Assembly (NCBI GenBank): GCA_001510575.1
Contig: LNGK01000004.1
Span: forward strand, 3,408,667 to 3,472,666
Direction of reading: 5' to 3'
DNA: 64,000 bases
Origin: Knoxdaviesia capensis
Taxonomy: Eukaryota; Ascomycota; Sordariomycetes; Microascales; Gondwanamycetaceae
Shown here: positions 21,701-33,888 of the stretch, one piece after another
Position numbering within the stretch: the first letter of the stretch is position 1
Layout: each line of letters opens with the position of its first letter
Notes under the pieces: model-generated
What the model saw: only the letters and a program-made list of their open reading frames with translations
Databases searched by the model: none
What the model was told of the DNA's origin: nothing
Made by a program: the position numbers and the translations under genes

Positions 21701-22038
21701 ACGGCACGCGCCCCGACAAACCACCAACCTCTGCCTCCGACGATGGCGATGATGAAACCGCCGACAGCGGACTGACGGAAAAACAGTTCGTGCACCTCGA
21801 CCGGCCGTGCGACGACGAGATGGTGCAGTTCTTCGTGCGGTCGGGGCGGCCCGGCGCGGTGATCGCGCATATTGCGGGGGTCGGCGATCTGTACGATGCC
21901 GCGGCGCCCGCCAAGATCCTGCGGTTGGGCCGCGAGCTGCTGGCGGCGCGCGGCGGCGTGTCGACGGCGTGGGGCCGCACTGGCGAGTATGTGCGCACGC
22001 TGAAGGGGCTGGAGGCGTTCATTGAGGGGCGGGGGTGA
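18756..22038 (+). CDS. Transcription factor with two C2H2 fingers plus Zn2Cys6 cluster
   Basis: Predicted exons are 18756-18958, 19027-20632, 20699-20843, 20904-21466 and 21571-22038, giving 994 residues. The first splice joins the second C2H2 finger. Finger 1 uses Cys30, Cys33, His46, His50; finger 2 uses Cys58, Cys61, His74, His78. A fungal Zn2Cys6 cluster follows directly (Cys91, 94, 101, 108, 111, 118). A Gly/Pro/Leu-rich linker leads into a fungal-specific transcription factor middle homology region (HLFLLRALDSEM.., LLFRHF-type segments, about residues 430-700). It should be a nuclear DNA-binding regulator. Its place beside the sugar porter and GH127 gene suggests it may control them. 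The introns at 20633-20698 (66 nt) and 20844-20903 (60 nt) are multiples of three without stops. Confidence 0.88.
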
Positions 22039-22670
22039 CGGACGGAACGTTTCGGGGGAGCCGGGGATGGATGGGAGGCGTTATGTGGTCCGATTATGTT
22101 ATGATGCAATGAAATACCTATGTACTACCTACCATAGCGCAGCCTGTAAAAAAACGGCATTGGTTTTGTTGAGTGATTGTGTATCCGGAGACGGAGTGCC
22201 TCGATGGATCCGGCGTGGTGGGGCAGGTGCCCGGAGCACCCGACCAGATGACTAACCCGGAGCTCCGGGGAGCGTGACCCATCGGCACGTCCTCGCTCCG
22301 TGCGCCGAGGTCCGGACGGTGGTACAACCCACAAAAGCGCCCGCGCGTCACCACCATGGCAGGAATTGCTGTGTAAGTACGTTGGAGAAAGTCCGCGTGT
22401 CGAGGTGAAGCCACCACCAAAAAGCGCCTCCACGACCCGAAAAGACTGCCACGCTTTTTTTTTTCTCCTAACGGCCACGACTGCTGTCCTTCAAGCCCTC
22501 TTTCTTCTCTCTCTTTTTTCTTCCTGAAACGGTGGCTGCATGGGCTTCATCGGAAATTTGATGTTCTTGTTTTGAGGCCATGTGTATCCCATCCGCACAT
22601 GCGGACAAATGTGCTGTCGCAGCCTCGTGCTCCGCGCACCCACCACATCGACACCTCCCACAACCAGAAG

Positions 22671-22698
22671 AACAACAACAACAACAACAACAACAACA
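22671..22698. repeat. (AAC)n trinucleotide microsatellite
   Basis: About nine AAC/ACA units, just upstream of the tRNA-like unit. Confidence 0.9.
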
Positions 22699-22814
22699 CT
22701 CACGAATATTCACCACACCACGCGTCCTTCTGTTTATTTTCTGTATATCATATATAAAGGCTCTTACCGTACACGTTTCTCAGGGGAGCAGGACGACCAC
22801 TCCCCGGAAAGCTC

Positions 22815-22899
22815 GTTTGGCCTGGTGGTATAACGATGCAGGACGGGTGCGCTGCGACAATAGTTAGCAGTCCCCGTTCGAACTCCCATTGGGCCAGAC
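22815..22899 (+). tRNA. tRNA-like Pol III unit (possible tRNA pseudogene)
   Basis: The ends GTTTGGC and GCCAGAC can form a full 7-bp acceptor-like stem. An A-box-like TGGCCTGGTGG and a B-box-like GTTCGAACTCC lie at suitable spacing, and a T6 terminator follows at about 22903. The T-arm does not pair well and no anticodon loop can be assigned, so a decayed tRNA or tRNA-derived element is more likely than a working tRNA. Confidence 0.3.
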
Positions 22900-25800
22900 C
22901 ATCTTTTTTGTCTTTTTTTTCGCTTTTTGTTTTTCTCTCCTTCTATCTTCAGTAGTGAGAGTATTCGCGTATATCCTTTATTTTGCCGTGTATCTGACCT
23001 TCGAGATCTTACAGTATCTTAGGGTTTAACCCGTGTTCAACCCTATGTGCTGTCCAACGGTGCGGGAGACTCACCGCAAGTCTGAACACGAGACGAACTC
23101 TGCCTGGACCAGCAAGATCGTCCGTTCTGGATATCATTGCTCGTGGGTGGTGGGCAGACCATTTTTCGGCCCCATCAGCTTCTTCTCGCTTGCCAGCCCT
23201 GCCTGGCGTGCATTCCACGGCCAACACGCCCGCCTCAGAAGCTTTATTTGCCCTTCCGGGTGCTGATTCCACGCAATGGCGGCAGGCGTATTACGCTCTC
23301 TTTCGTTCGTTCGTGCATTCATCCACGAAGCCAGCCGGTGATATCATACCATGCCGCCCAAAGCCAGCAAAAAAAGAAGCTGAGAACGGCCTACTTCTGC
23401 CATTCCAGAGGCCCGCCGGAAGCCCCCTCCCTGGCGTGTCGGGGGCGTAAGCCTCCCAGCAATTGTTCCCCCCAGGTGTCTTTTGAGTGTGTGTGTGACT
23501 TAACCAGCAGAGCCGAGATCTCTTATCACGGGCGTTTGCACAAAGGGCGGCGGCCCGGCTGGCGAGATTAAGAGCAAACAACCACACCCAATCCCACCAC
23601 CGTCCACTCTCTCTCGGAAGAGACCCCAGGAACTCATTCATCCGAGCCACAGACAGAGATAACGTCAGTGACTCAGTGGCAGAGACCAGACCCCCCCCCC
23701 CAAAAAGAGCAATCAATAGTGACAATCTCTCAAATTTTTTAAAATTACCATCTGCTTCAAAGTTCCTCGCCCGCTCGCTCCGTTCGTCCCGTTTAAGTCG
23801 TTTCTTATCTAACCTCCCCGTCAGGCCAGGCCGCCCCGATAACAAGCACCAGCGCAAAAAAACCACACACCCTCGAAGAACAAAACCCGGCTAAACCCTA
23901 ATGAGACTGACTCCCCGGTTGTTGCCAGGCAGAGGCAGGAAGAAAAACACACATAAGTCCAGATTAGGACGAGAGGGAGGAATGGAGCTGCAGGGGTGGT
24001 GTGTGGTGGGTAGCTCTGTGGTTTAATGAATACGAGGTTTTCTGGGGCCCGATGATGCGTTGTTTTTTTATCGGAGAGGAGAGAGAGAATCCTTCTAATT
24101 TACACGGCCGGCCGTGGAAGCAGAAAAAAAGAAATGCCCCGAAAGTGGTGCCTGCTTCCCAGCGTGCACCGTGATGTGCTGACGAGATTCCTGGCCGTCA
24201 AAAAGCACCACCACCCATGGCGCCGGGCAATGCAATTAACGTAGCAAGGTGAAATGGCATGGTTACACACTCGTTTTTTTACCACGCAGCTGCTGCTTTT
24301 CCTGTGAAAGATGGTGAGAACACGAACGGACAATGCACGGCCAACGAAACGAGTAAGGATAACACGGCGGGAAGGATAGACAGTCCAGACGCACGGCCTA
24401 ACAAGTACTCATGACAACAAATACTCTAACAGTTGCACGCCGTCTGTTGATTGTCTCGGTTGTGCTGTGTCCCCGCTGTGGTCCATTATATGGAGAGAGA
24501 AAGAGAACAATCAGTCCGGGAAGGGCATGGCACGTATCCCGGGTGGAGAGATAAGAGAGAGAGAGAGAGAGGGAGGGAGCATTGTTTGCTCGTCGACTGA
24601 TACGGACGGTGTTGAGCGGCTAAGTTTAGATTTCCATATATGAGTCCTGTATATTGGGTAACGGCCAGTTGGGTGCGGTGCCAGTTCCCGTCTCCCAGAT
24701 CAACGATAACTGATCACATTCCTTCCTGTTCCCGGCTTTCTCTTATCTTCTGACGCCAGAACACACACTCACGCACTCATGCACACACACACTCACTCTC
24801 TCTCTCTCTCACTTCCCGGTTCCCATGCCATGTCCAGCCGTGCATCTAAAGTCTCTCTTTCTCTCTCTCCCCCGCAGCACCCAACAACGGTGCATGACTG
24901 CTTCCCGTCTGTTTTCTCGTATTTTCCGTCCACATGCATCAATGCACCTCTCTCTCCGTCTCTCTCTCTTCTTCTCCCTCCCCCCTCTTCCTCTGTTGTC
25001 ATTCCTCGTACGTCCAGAATGGCCATACCCGCATGTCCTGATCACCCACCCAGAGAGACACCCAACCCGTCTTTCTGGGTTTTGTTTTCAGCTCTTCCCT
25101 CTCTCCCCTCTCCGCATTTTCCCTCCCGTGGTTGTCTTGCCCTATAACCAGCAAACACCCGCCCAACGACGTCACCAGAGTCGCCATACCGTAGACTGTA
25201 AGAGTATGTATCGGGATGTCCCATTATCTGCAAGATTGGGGTAGTACGTACAGTCAATCTGGAGAAGCTTCGTCTTTCTGTGTGAGTCTCGTTGCTTCTC
25301 CGGATTTCCCGGGACTGTTCATCAACACAAGCGCGCCAACATGTAAAAGTTCTCGATATTGCCACAGGTCACAGAGTGCATGCAGTCCAACAAACGTAGG
25401 AAGACAGGAAAGAGAAGAGATTCCTGGAAAGGACCCCAAGGCTCTTCTGTATGGATTGCGCAGTTTTGTCTATCTCCCTCCTCCCAATCTTCCAATTTTT
25501 GAGTCAGTCCTCACACACTCATTCGCACCATGACGAACTCGCGGCTCGTCCCAACAAGTTTTTTTTTCTGTAATAAAAAGCCGGTATCCCGAACTCCCTT
25601 GCAATGCAGTCCTCTCCGTACAGCGATCTGCTACAGGTTCCATCTGTCCGTACATGGCCTCACTCGAGGTGCACAACTGTCCACTCTGCACGGGCGAGAG
25701 AAAACACACCAGGACAAAGGCAATGGCAACCAATACAAAACAGATCACAGCAGAAAAAAGAAGGCAAAATCGGGAAACGATAAGACTTGGAAAGAGACAC

Positions 25801-26108
25801 ACCGCTAAAAACAAGCTGTGCTGTGCAAATTTCAAAAAGATATCAAGAAGTCTATCCAACCCAAAAGTCAAAAATAAAAATTAAATCCGTATATATCCCG
25901 AGGCAAAAGAAAGCAACCGCAACCACATAGAAAAGAAGAGAAGTCTGGCGGGGGAATGCCGAGAGCGGGAAGGCCGTCGGTTCATCTCACGAAGACACCG
26001 TCTGTGCCGATGCAGAGACCAGACCACCCCACGAAAGAGAGGGTATTAAGGCGACATGAAGAAAATCGTAGGCAGGCATGAGGTGTGCGATCCATGATTT
26101 TAGCGGAT

Positions 26109-26551
26109 TTACAGAGCAAGAGCAACAGCCAGGAGACCAGCAAGAGCGGCACCGGAAGCGGCAACGACCTTGTTGGCAGAGCCGGGCAGGACGGTGGGCT
26201 TGGGGGTCGACGGGATGGTGGTGTTCGAGGCGCTGTGAGAATGTTAGTAGGTGGTCTTATCATCGCGTCTGGCGGCAGAGCGGAGCAGTGTCCGGACTGT
26301 GGGACTTACCAGGTGGTGCAGGCGACCGAGCTGGTGGTGTACACGGGCTTGGAGACGGTGCAGGGGCAGTCAGTGATGGTCAGGGTGGTGGCCTCAGTGA
26401 TGGTGTAGGTCTTGTCGGAGTAGGTCAGAGTGGTGGGCTCCGGGCAGTAGGTGGTGTAGGCAGTGACGATCTCGGTGGTGTAGGTGACGTTGGCAAAGCC
26501 GGCCGAGACGACGGTGGCAGCAAGAGCAACGATGGCAGCGGAGAACTTCAT
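26109..26551 (-). CDS. Small GPI-anchored cell-wall protein, CCG-6-like
   Basis: Predicted exons are 26551-26310 and 26232-26109 (78-nt intron), giving 121 residues. An N-terminal signal peptide (MKFSAAIVALAATVVSAG) is followed by a Thr/Tyr-rich body with TEIVTAYTTYCPEPTT, TYTITEATTLTITDCPC and VYTTSSVACTTC. The C-terminus has a Ser/Asn cleavage-type region and a hydrophobic tail (ALAGLLAVALAL), the pattern of a GPI-anchor signal. The body matches the Neurospora clock-controlled protein 6 family, which is circadian and light regulated and linked to the cell wall. Four conserved cysteines probably form disulphides. It stands alone in the gene-poor part of the window, with more than 12 kb of non-coding DNA upstream. 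Confidence 0.85.
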
Positions 26552-29500
26552 TGTGGCGGTAGTGTGTTGAAAGAGAGACTCTTCAAAAAGGGGTATTAAA
26601 AGTGGTGAGGTTGGGGGGGTTTTGAGAGATAATTATTATTAATTGATGTTGTGAAAACGAAAGTAATTGACTGAAAAGTCGAAGTTGGATTGATAACGAA
26701 TGAATGTGTGTGAGTGGTGAGGAAGAAAGGAAAGAGAAGAAGAACAAAAAGCAGACCGGAATGGAGGAAACGACGATTCTTATATAGAAGATTCATCGCC
26801 CAGAGAGAGAGACCAGGGCCCCGTGTGTTCTCTCTGATAACAAGAAAGTGGGAAAGAGCGAGACAGACAGCCAGAAGGAGCGAAGGAGGCGTGTGCACAA
26901 CGCGCCTGGGGGCGACAGGGAAGGAAGGAGGGAGTGTGTGTGGAACGAGGAAGGAGCGGCCGAGAACACACACCCCCACCCGCACGAAGGAGAAAGAGCA
27001 ACGTCCCAGGGACGAGCGAAAAAGAAAAGAGAAAATAAAATAAAAATAAAATAAAAGAACGAAAGAGCTAGGGTGGATCCACTCCAAACAGCACGCGCCA
27101 GAAGAACGAGATTGGCTGTGGTGTTGGTTGAGTGTGGTACTGTTTGTATGGTGGTCCCTGGCATTGGTGACCTGTTTATTCCAAAAGAGCTCTTGTTGTT
27201 GCATGGCGCCCGAACAGAAACCACCATCCACCCACACCATTTAACCCGCCAATTTCCTCTTTTTTTTTTTTTTTCCTGTGCTGTTGTCTACCCACTTGCG
27301 ACCAAATGCGAGGACCGCCCCATCTTTGCGAAATGTCCAATTTGGGGAGGAGTGTCAGTTCATGGCCGGTCGGGCCTGCGTTAGGAGATACCTCAAGTGA
27401 GGCATACGGGGTGCTTATCACATATGGTTCTGCTGTGCGTCACTCTCCAGTACTACTACATACTGCAGTGTACTGTACTGTAGAGACTGTTCATACTGCA
27501 TCTGGAGTCGTCTATGTTGTATCCAGCGTGTAAGGACAGTACTGCTCGTATGCCGTGGGTCTGAAATTTCAGGAGTCCAGCGACCAGAGGCCCCAGACCT
27601 TCTTCAGGAGTCCTCCCAAGGGCAGGAACATCCACGTTACCAGCCAGACGAGCAGGCCTCTGCCGTTTTGAGTCAATACTTTTCGTTCTCTCACAGGTAA
27701 TAGGAGGAGGCAAAACAGGTTCCCCCGGCTTAACTACAGCACTAGCTGCTTGACGCAGGGCAAGGTTGTTTGTTCTGGCTTTGCTTTTGTGTTCCTGGTA
27801 TTGTTAATCACACAGCATAACACCGCAACCGGAAAACCAGCACATAACCCTGACAGGGTTTGTCGACAGTCTTGCGAGAGAGAGAAAAAAAAGAAAGATA
27901 AAAGAAAAGGGAAAAGAAAAAAGAGATGAGCATGGAGCCTAGCGCAATTTCGGCGGATGGCAAAAAGGGGGGGTGTGGCGGCAATCTTGCAGGGGAAGCG
28001 GATCTGGGAGAATTCACACGAGCGAGGGGGCGTGCAATTATCCGATTTCCATCATCATCTTCTTTTCACCCTGTCTCTGGTTTTTCTGCGTCGATGCGGT
28101 TATTCCCCTATGCTGCAATTTACGCCCAACCAGCAACACACTTCGTTTCTGCCGTCCTCTTGTTATCTCGGATACTGCTTCCCTTTTCTCCTCCCCTTTC
28201 AGAAATTGAGGCGGTCGTCGATCACTTTTCGCTGTTTATGTCTGGATCTGTCAAGACTGGACAGCGTATATCTCAGTACAGTATGCCAGCCAGCCCCCAG
28301 ATTCGGTGCACTATTTGCAATAATGGTCCTTGCTTTATTGCTTTAAATGGCCACCGCCGCGTTGCCGTTATGCACGCCTCGCAAATTTCCGTGCAGTAAT
28401 GTCCAGCGTGCAGCATTAGAGTGGAATAATGAAAGCATCTTCCCTGGTTTGCGGTGCATGGCCACACCTGGGCATTTCCGCCTCGTTCCTGGATCCGTTT
28501 CTCGTCCTGCGTGTGTTCATGGAGTTCTGGGAGCCTCTCATTTCATGCCGATAACGGCCCATCTTTGTCCCATTCCTTATTTCCTGTCCGATAACTGTAA
28601 GTGCAGCACTCTCTGGGTCGTATATATTTAGATCGGATCCCTGGGCCCTGCTGTCCATAGCATACCGCCTAATCACGTCGAGGTAATTTGCGCGTTCTCG
28701 CCAATTTGTGATAATCACACTTGTAAAGTGAGTGTACAGTATGAACTGTACAGTTTACTGTACCCCCGGGACCCAGGGTAACCCTCTTTCACACAACGGT
28801 GAAAGTGCTCGTACGACCGCCTGCCTGTCTGTCTGTCCACCAACTTCAGATGGATAGTCGGTTAGATACACGGCGTTGCAGTGGGCGTATGTACCTTCTG
28901 GCCGAAAGCCGCAGGGACATCGGGCCAGAGCCGCGTATGTGATGACATCTTGTCCCGAGTCTAGCCCGCCCTCCGGAATGGGGATGCACATTCCTACGCC
29001 TCGAAGTCGCCAGTCGGTCGAGTAAAGAGGCAACAAAAACAACACACTGGCCCAACAGCGTTGTGGTCTAGATCTGCGTATCTTTCAAGCCGACTCGGCC
29101 GTAAGAGATACTGGATGTGTGTACGTACAGGTTCTATTTTTAAAAGGGAAAAAACCTTCAAGCTTCCAGAGTGGCCTGTCAGTCGATCAGTCGATGCTTT
29201 CTTAGTGTTAACGTGGGTAAAGTAGTGTAGCAAGAGCATCTCCTCGCAACCCTAACCCGAACTTGACATACACCAAAACTCACCAGCAATCCAACCCTCG
29301 CGACCATTTATGGTTTTTTTCTTCTTTTTTCTCTTCTTTTTTTCTCTTCTTCGAGTTCATGCTTGCCGTGGTAGTTGCCACCACAGAGTCGACAAACAGA
29401 CAGTCCTCGTACACATTAACCCGGCGAAGACCGATCTCTCTCGATCTACAGTATTCACTGCCGCTGCGTTCCAGATACGGCCTCGCCATCGCGTCGTGTG

Positions 29501-31151
29501 TCGACTCGCAAGTGGTGTAGGACAAGCCAGCACGGCCTCCAAGCCTGCGTTCCATCCCTCGCGGGAGGATTCCAGCGAGCCGTGCAAAACACGCAACGCT
29601 GATTTGCTCCAGCGCTCTCGAATTCCCCGACCGAACCAGAAACCGCCGCAGCGAACATTCTACGTGCTGTGCGAGGCACGACTGCACCGGCGAGGGAGGC
29701 TGCACCAGCACGGGTTGGCTGGCCTGTGTTGGCCCCCTCCGTCCCTGGATCACAGCCATCTCCCTTCTGCGCGAAAATCATGTCGTTTGATGTTGATGTT
29801 GTCTCAACTCAAGTTCCCGTAAGACTGCCGCAGCCAAACACAAGCACAGCGAAATGACGACTATCAGGGGAGAAACAGCGGCATTCACTCACGCTGAGAG
29901 AGGGGGCCTCCACGACCATGCCATGCTTGCAGGTGCTTATGATTGCCATCAATCTTACCATACATACACGAAGCCAGATACCGAAATCACCAGGACGTCA
30001 TTCACCGCTTCCGCCGGGCAGCAGCACCTTCACCTTCTTTTCGTTGTCTATGGAAACCCGGGGCCCATCACATGATTGACAGCTGCAGGAATGTTTACTG
30101 TTTGTTTTTTTTTCCTTTCCAATTTTGCCGCCATTGCACATTGCTGGTCCATATGGATAAACTAGCCTCTGTGGTGTGTGGCCGCGGGCGGGAGAACTAC
30201 TCTACTGTACAGTATGGTTCGGACCCTACTGCACAGAGGAACAGAGGAACAAAACCGTGCACTGGGCTGCATTGGCGAGAGAGCAAACCAACGAAAAAAC
30301 ACACCAAAACCAGACATATCTTGTGCGGCTGATAGTCTCTAACCACGAGCTGCGAACATATCCTGCGCTGTGATCTGGAAGCTCCCAGCTTCCCGTCATG
30401 GCGAGAGTCTGGCTGAACCCTGTGCTCTAATCGTTAGTCGGGGCGGGTGTCCCGGGATCACATCCCGCGGCAATAAATTGAAAGAGAGGAAAAAGGAAAA
30501 ATCCCCCAAGGACAAAAACAGCTTTAAACCCGAGCTCTCTCTCACTAGTCGCCCTCGCCAGGCCCCATCTTTCAGCTTTCGGTGAACGCGCGTGCTTTCC
30601 CTCTTTCGTCTCTGCGTGAAGGGCCTTTATGTATGTAACGGGACTGTAGAAGAGGCTACGGAGTACGAATCAGACAGTTGAACTCCACCGGGGCCCCTTC
30701 TTCCTTAACTACTCAACCTGCTGTTCTTTGACTACTGTACAGCTGTCACGGATAGCCAGCCTTGCCTGACAGCTGTGTCCTGGGATCCGCACAACAACAC
30801 GGATAGCAGCCGGCAGACGCCCCAAAGGCAACGAAAAAGAAGGATGAAACCAGCCGTGTGCTGAGATCGCCAGACCAGACGCATGCTTCCGGGAACAGAA
30901 GCAACAGCCGGACAGTACGGAACAAACACACCTCATGGTGCTTTGCTGACTCGGCACCGACACCGGCGGACAGGTTTATGAACAGAAGAAGAAGAAAAAG
31001 AAGAAGAAGATCAACCCAGCCAAACGCCGCGACAGAGAAAGATGGATATTAGAGGGCCCGTTAACAGACACGAAAGGGCCAACTGGCAAAAAGCAGTGGG
31101 TTGTAATCGTCCACGGTGATAAGGTTTTTATTTTTTATTTTCTCTCTCTTA

Positions 31152-31207
<56 letters not shown>

Positions 31208-32368
31208 CACCTGAGCCGAAAGTGCAGCGGCGGATAACGCGGGGGGCGTGGTCGGCAAGAAAACATCAGACGAAAAAGGAGCCACCAAAGCACGCACCGC
31301 AAAAAGCTTGTCTGCGCCAACCACCCACCGATCATCCATCCCCCGTCCTTTTTTATCTTCGGACAAGGGAACATGCTCGTGTTCACGACACTTGCTTTTT
31401 TCGTGCTAACCCCGTGCTGCCAGCGCACACCGCATTTTCACTCCGTACTATACTGCACTTGTTACGCTGGCGTTTATTTCCTTTTTATTCTCCTCCGGGC
31501 TGCAAATCTGCGCTCCAATTCTTTTTATTAATTTTGTATTTTGCAAAAAAATAAAAACATGCACGCGCGCGCCGTGGACGCGATGCGGGGAGAGCTGGCC
31601 GGTGGACTCTCGCCCGGACAAGCTCCTTCGGTAGGGGGGGAGGGCCCCATTTTGGGAAATATGTAAACAGACCCCGTGCTGAATGAACAATGCGCATGCA
31701 GCAAAATAGCAACCAGGAGAAAGTCAACATCCGCAAAGCACTCTACCCATCGCTGCCTGCCCGTCCCGTCTGCACGAGTGGTAAGTTTCCACTCTGCGTC
31801 CCTTGCTGGGAAGAAAGTCTGTGTACGGGTATGAAGAAAAAACAACAGCTTGAGACTGGTGCTGGTGCGTTCGACAAAACCCGACATGCGAGGGAGAGAT
31901 CATAGCTCTTTCGGAAACGGGAAATTTGCAGGACCTTTGTTTACGTTCCATTCACTCCTGAAGCTTCATAGCTTTGACTTTCAGCAGCTCCCAGGGTATC
32001 GAGGTTAAGCTTTTCCTGGAGATATCTTTGATACAGACTAAAGAACGGCTTGAGCTTTTGAAAGAAGTTGGGGGGCGCGCTTTTTAATCTCCAATCTCTT
32101 GGAAAAAGAGCCGAACCACTTGAAAAGGCCGGCCGCGGGTTCTACACCAGCCGTGGCGGCTCTCTTTCTCACCATCTCTCTCGTGTTCTTCCACTGCTGG
32201 TCCATGTCTCATCTCTCGGTGTCGTTGCCCTCTCCTGGGTGGTGGGAAGTGCTCCTAACACACACTAACGGCCGGCTTCTCTGATAAAAAGAGGAGATGA
32301 GATGAACTGCTGGAGATGACCCATCTCCTCGTGCGCTCTATTTCCGTGGATGACCCCCCCCCCCCCCC
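26552..32368. other. Gene desert, left part (upstream of the ccg-6-like gene)
   Basis: Almost six kilobases without a supported gene. The first ~0.6 kb is the ccg-6-like promoter and leader. Other contents are poly-T/pyrimidine tracts (27260, 29310-29350), GTACTGTAC/CTGTACAG palindromes (27470, 28750, 30207, 30740), a telomere-like AACCCTAACCC at 29248-29258 and a long (TC)n tract at 31155-31202. The overlapping frames at 29280-29822 are the longest, but they oppose each other and match nothing I know. Confidence 0.5.
31155..31202. repeat. (TC)n microsatellite
   Basis: About 24 TC units. On the other strand this encodes an artificial Arg-Glu run. Confidence 0.95.
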
Positions 32369-32479
32369 NNNNNNNNNNNNNNNNNNNNNNNNNNNNNNNN
32401 NNNNNNNNNNNNNNNNNNNNNNNNNNNNNNNNNNNNNNNNNNNNNNNNNNNNNNNNNNNNNNNNNNNNNNNNNNNNNNN
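32369..32479. other. Assembly gap (111 N) inside a C homopolymer
   Basis: The Ns are bordered by a run of 15 C on the left and 4 C on the right, so the gap probably sits in an unsequenced poly-C or C-rich tract. Its true length is unknown. Confidence 0.97.
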
Positions 32480-33752
32480 CCCCCGTTCTCTGGCCTCCCG
32501 TTGCGTGGCTGGACACGGCGGGGTTCGGCGTCAGTGTGTGTCTCCTATCACGAGAAGAATGCGGATAGAGCGCCAGGGACCAGCAAATACGAAGAAGGAC
32601 AACATAAATAACCCTGAAGAGGTGCAAGGCCTCCCCGGGTTCAGTGGGGGAGCATGCCTGGTGAGCAAGGTCGTTCGTAGACATCCGGGAGCGGCCAGCC
32701 ACCGGCCCAGCGTCCAGGAACCCGCCGTTGCACTGCATCGCATCACACCAAGCGGAGACTGTCATTTCACATCCATCCGACTGTCCATCCCTCCCTCAAT
32801 TGGGTCGAACAGGCCCCGGGCACAGGCACAGGCACAAGTCCGTTTCCTCTCCCGGGGCGGTAGCCCGGGGCCTGGGCCGACAGCAAGAAGGAAATCACAG
32901 CACGAGCGCACCAAATGAGTGGCAAATCTGCCCCGGCGATCGACACATGTAATGCAGCCAATGCACCAGCCCAAGAAGAGTAACATCGCAGAAGGGCGTC
33001 TCCGACTGCGAAGGAGGTGCACCCATCAGTCGCCATGGCGAGATTCTTAACAGGCCCGGCTGGATCTTAATACGAGCAGGACCAGCGAAATTACCTCTGC
33101 CCATGGGCCATGGCTGCTGCTCGGCCGGCGAGGGGGACGGACACCTCAGGCCATGCATGATTTTGAAGCATTCGACAGGCGGGCAGTGTCATGTTGTTTT
33201 CCAAGCAACTGGGGGGTGGCCTTGCACAAGCTGTTAAGGCCTGGGTATCGCTTTTCATCTCTGTGGGTTCTGTGCGTGAATCTCCTTATTCATGCCGGCT
33301 GCCCCCTTTTCGCCGGTTTTGCGTGCCTGAGAATCCAACAGCAACGATGCCTGCTCGCTGGGCTGCGGCCATGGACGCGGTGTGAGGCGTTGTTCGCGAA
33401 GCCAAGGCTGTTTCTGAGACCATCAGACGGAAAAGAGAGCAGCGGTGGTCTAGACCGTGAAGCTGGGCGAGAGCTGGAGGAAGGGGAACGGTGATTCGGC
33501 ACTCGTTCGGCGCGGGCGGCGGGCCTTTACAGGTTTTTACTGGCTTCATAGCGTGCGGTATGAGCACACAGAGACACGGGCGATACAAATGAAATAGGGT
33601 TGATCGGCATGCTGCTTCTCAAACCGACGGTGCTTGCTGGAAGCGTCTTTGCGGGCGGGTTCACTGCCTCAGGGGGGGAGGGAAGCCTGGGAAGGGAAAT
33701 AAACAGAAGAGAGAAGCCGGGGGTGGACTGTCTGTCAAAGCTCAGGGACCTT

Positions 33753-33799
33753 GTACAGTACAGTACAGTACTTACAGTACAGTACAGTACAGTACAGTA
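33753..33799. repeat. TACAG pentanucleotide array
   Basis: Eight or so TACAG units, interrupted once by an extra T. Neighbouring units form repeated GTAC palindromes. Confidence 0.9.
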
Positions 33800-33852
33800 G
33801 GAGATGCACGGCTTTGGTCTACGAAGACACACACACACCACACGACTGCTGC

Positions 33853-33856
<4 letters not shown>

Positions 33857-33886
<30 letters not shown>
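33857..33886. repeat. (AG)n microsatellite
   Basis: Fifteen AG units. Confidence 0.95.

Positions 33887-33888
<2 letters not shown>

Larger units (their letters stand above)
22039..26108. other. Gene-poor region between regulator and ccg-6-like gene
   Basis: Four kilobases with no supported protein gene. Contents are an (AAC)n repeat at 22671-22698, a tRNA-like Pol III unit near 22815-22899, an inverted telomere-like box TTAGGGTTTAACCC at 23019-23032, a further box at 23893-23902, GA-rich tracts near 24550-24575, and long pyrimidine-rich runs at 24780-25130. Small open frames overlap on both strands, have low-complexity composition and were not accepted. Confidence 0.5.

Noticed and set aside
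24780..25150. CT/TC-rich region suggestive of a CRISPR-like or satellite array
   Set aside because: The repeats are irregular pyrimidine runs without fixed unit or spacers, and the organism is a fungus.
29280..29822. Opposed open frames of about 160-170 codons on both strands
   Set aside because: They overlap head-on, include homopolymer-derived Lys/Glu or Phe runs, and match no family.
30374..30480. Possible tRNA or mitochondrial-type tRNA remnant with a GGGATCACATCCC palindrome
   Set aside because: Only the T-arm-like palindrome is convincing; no acceptor stem or A box could be placed.
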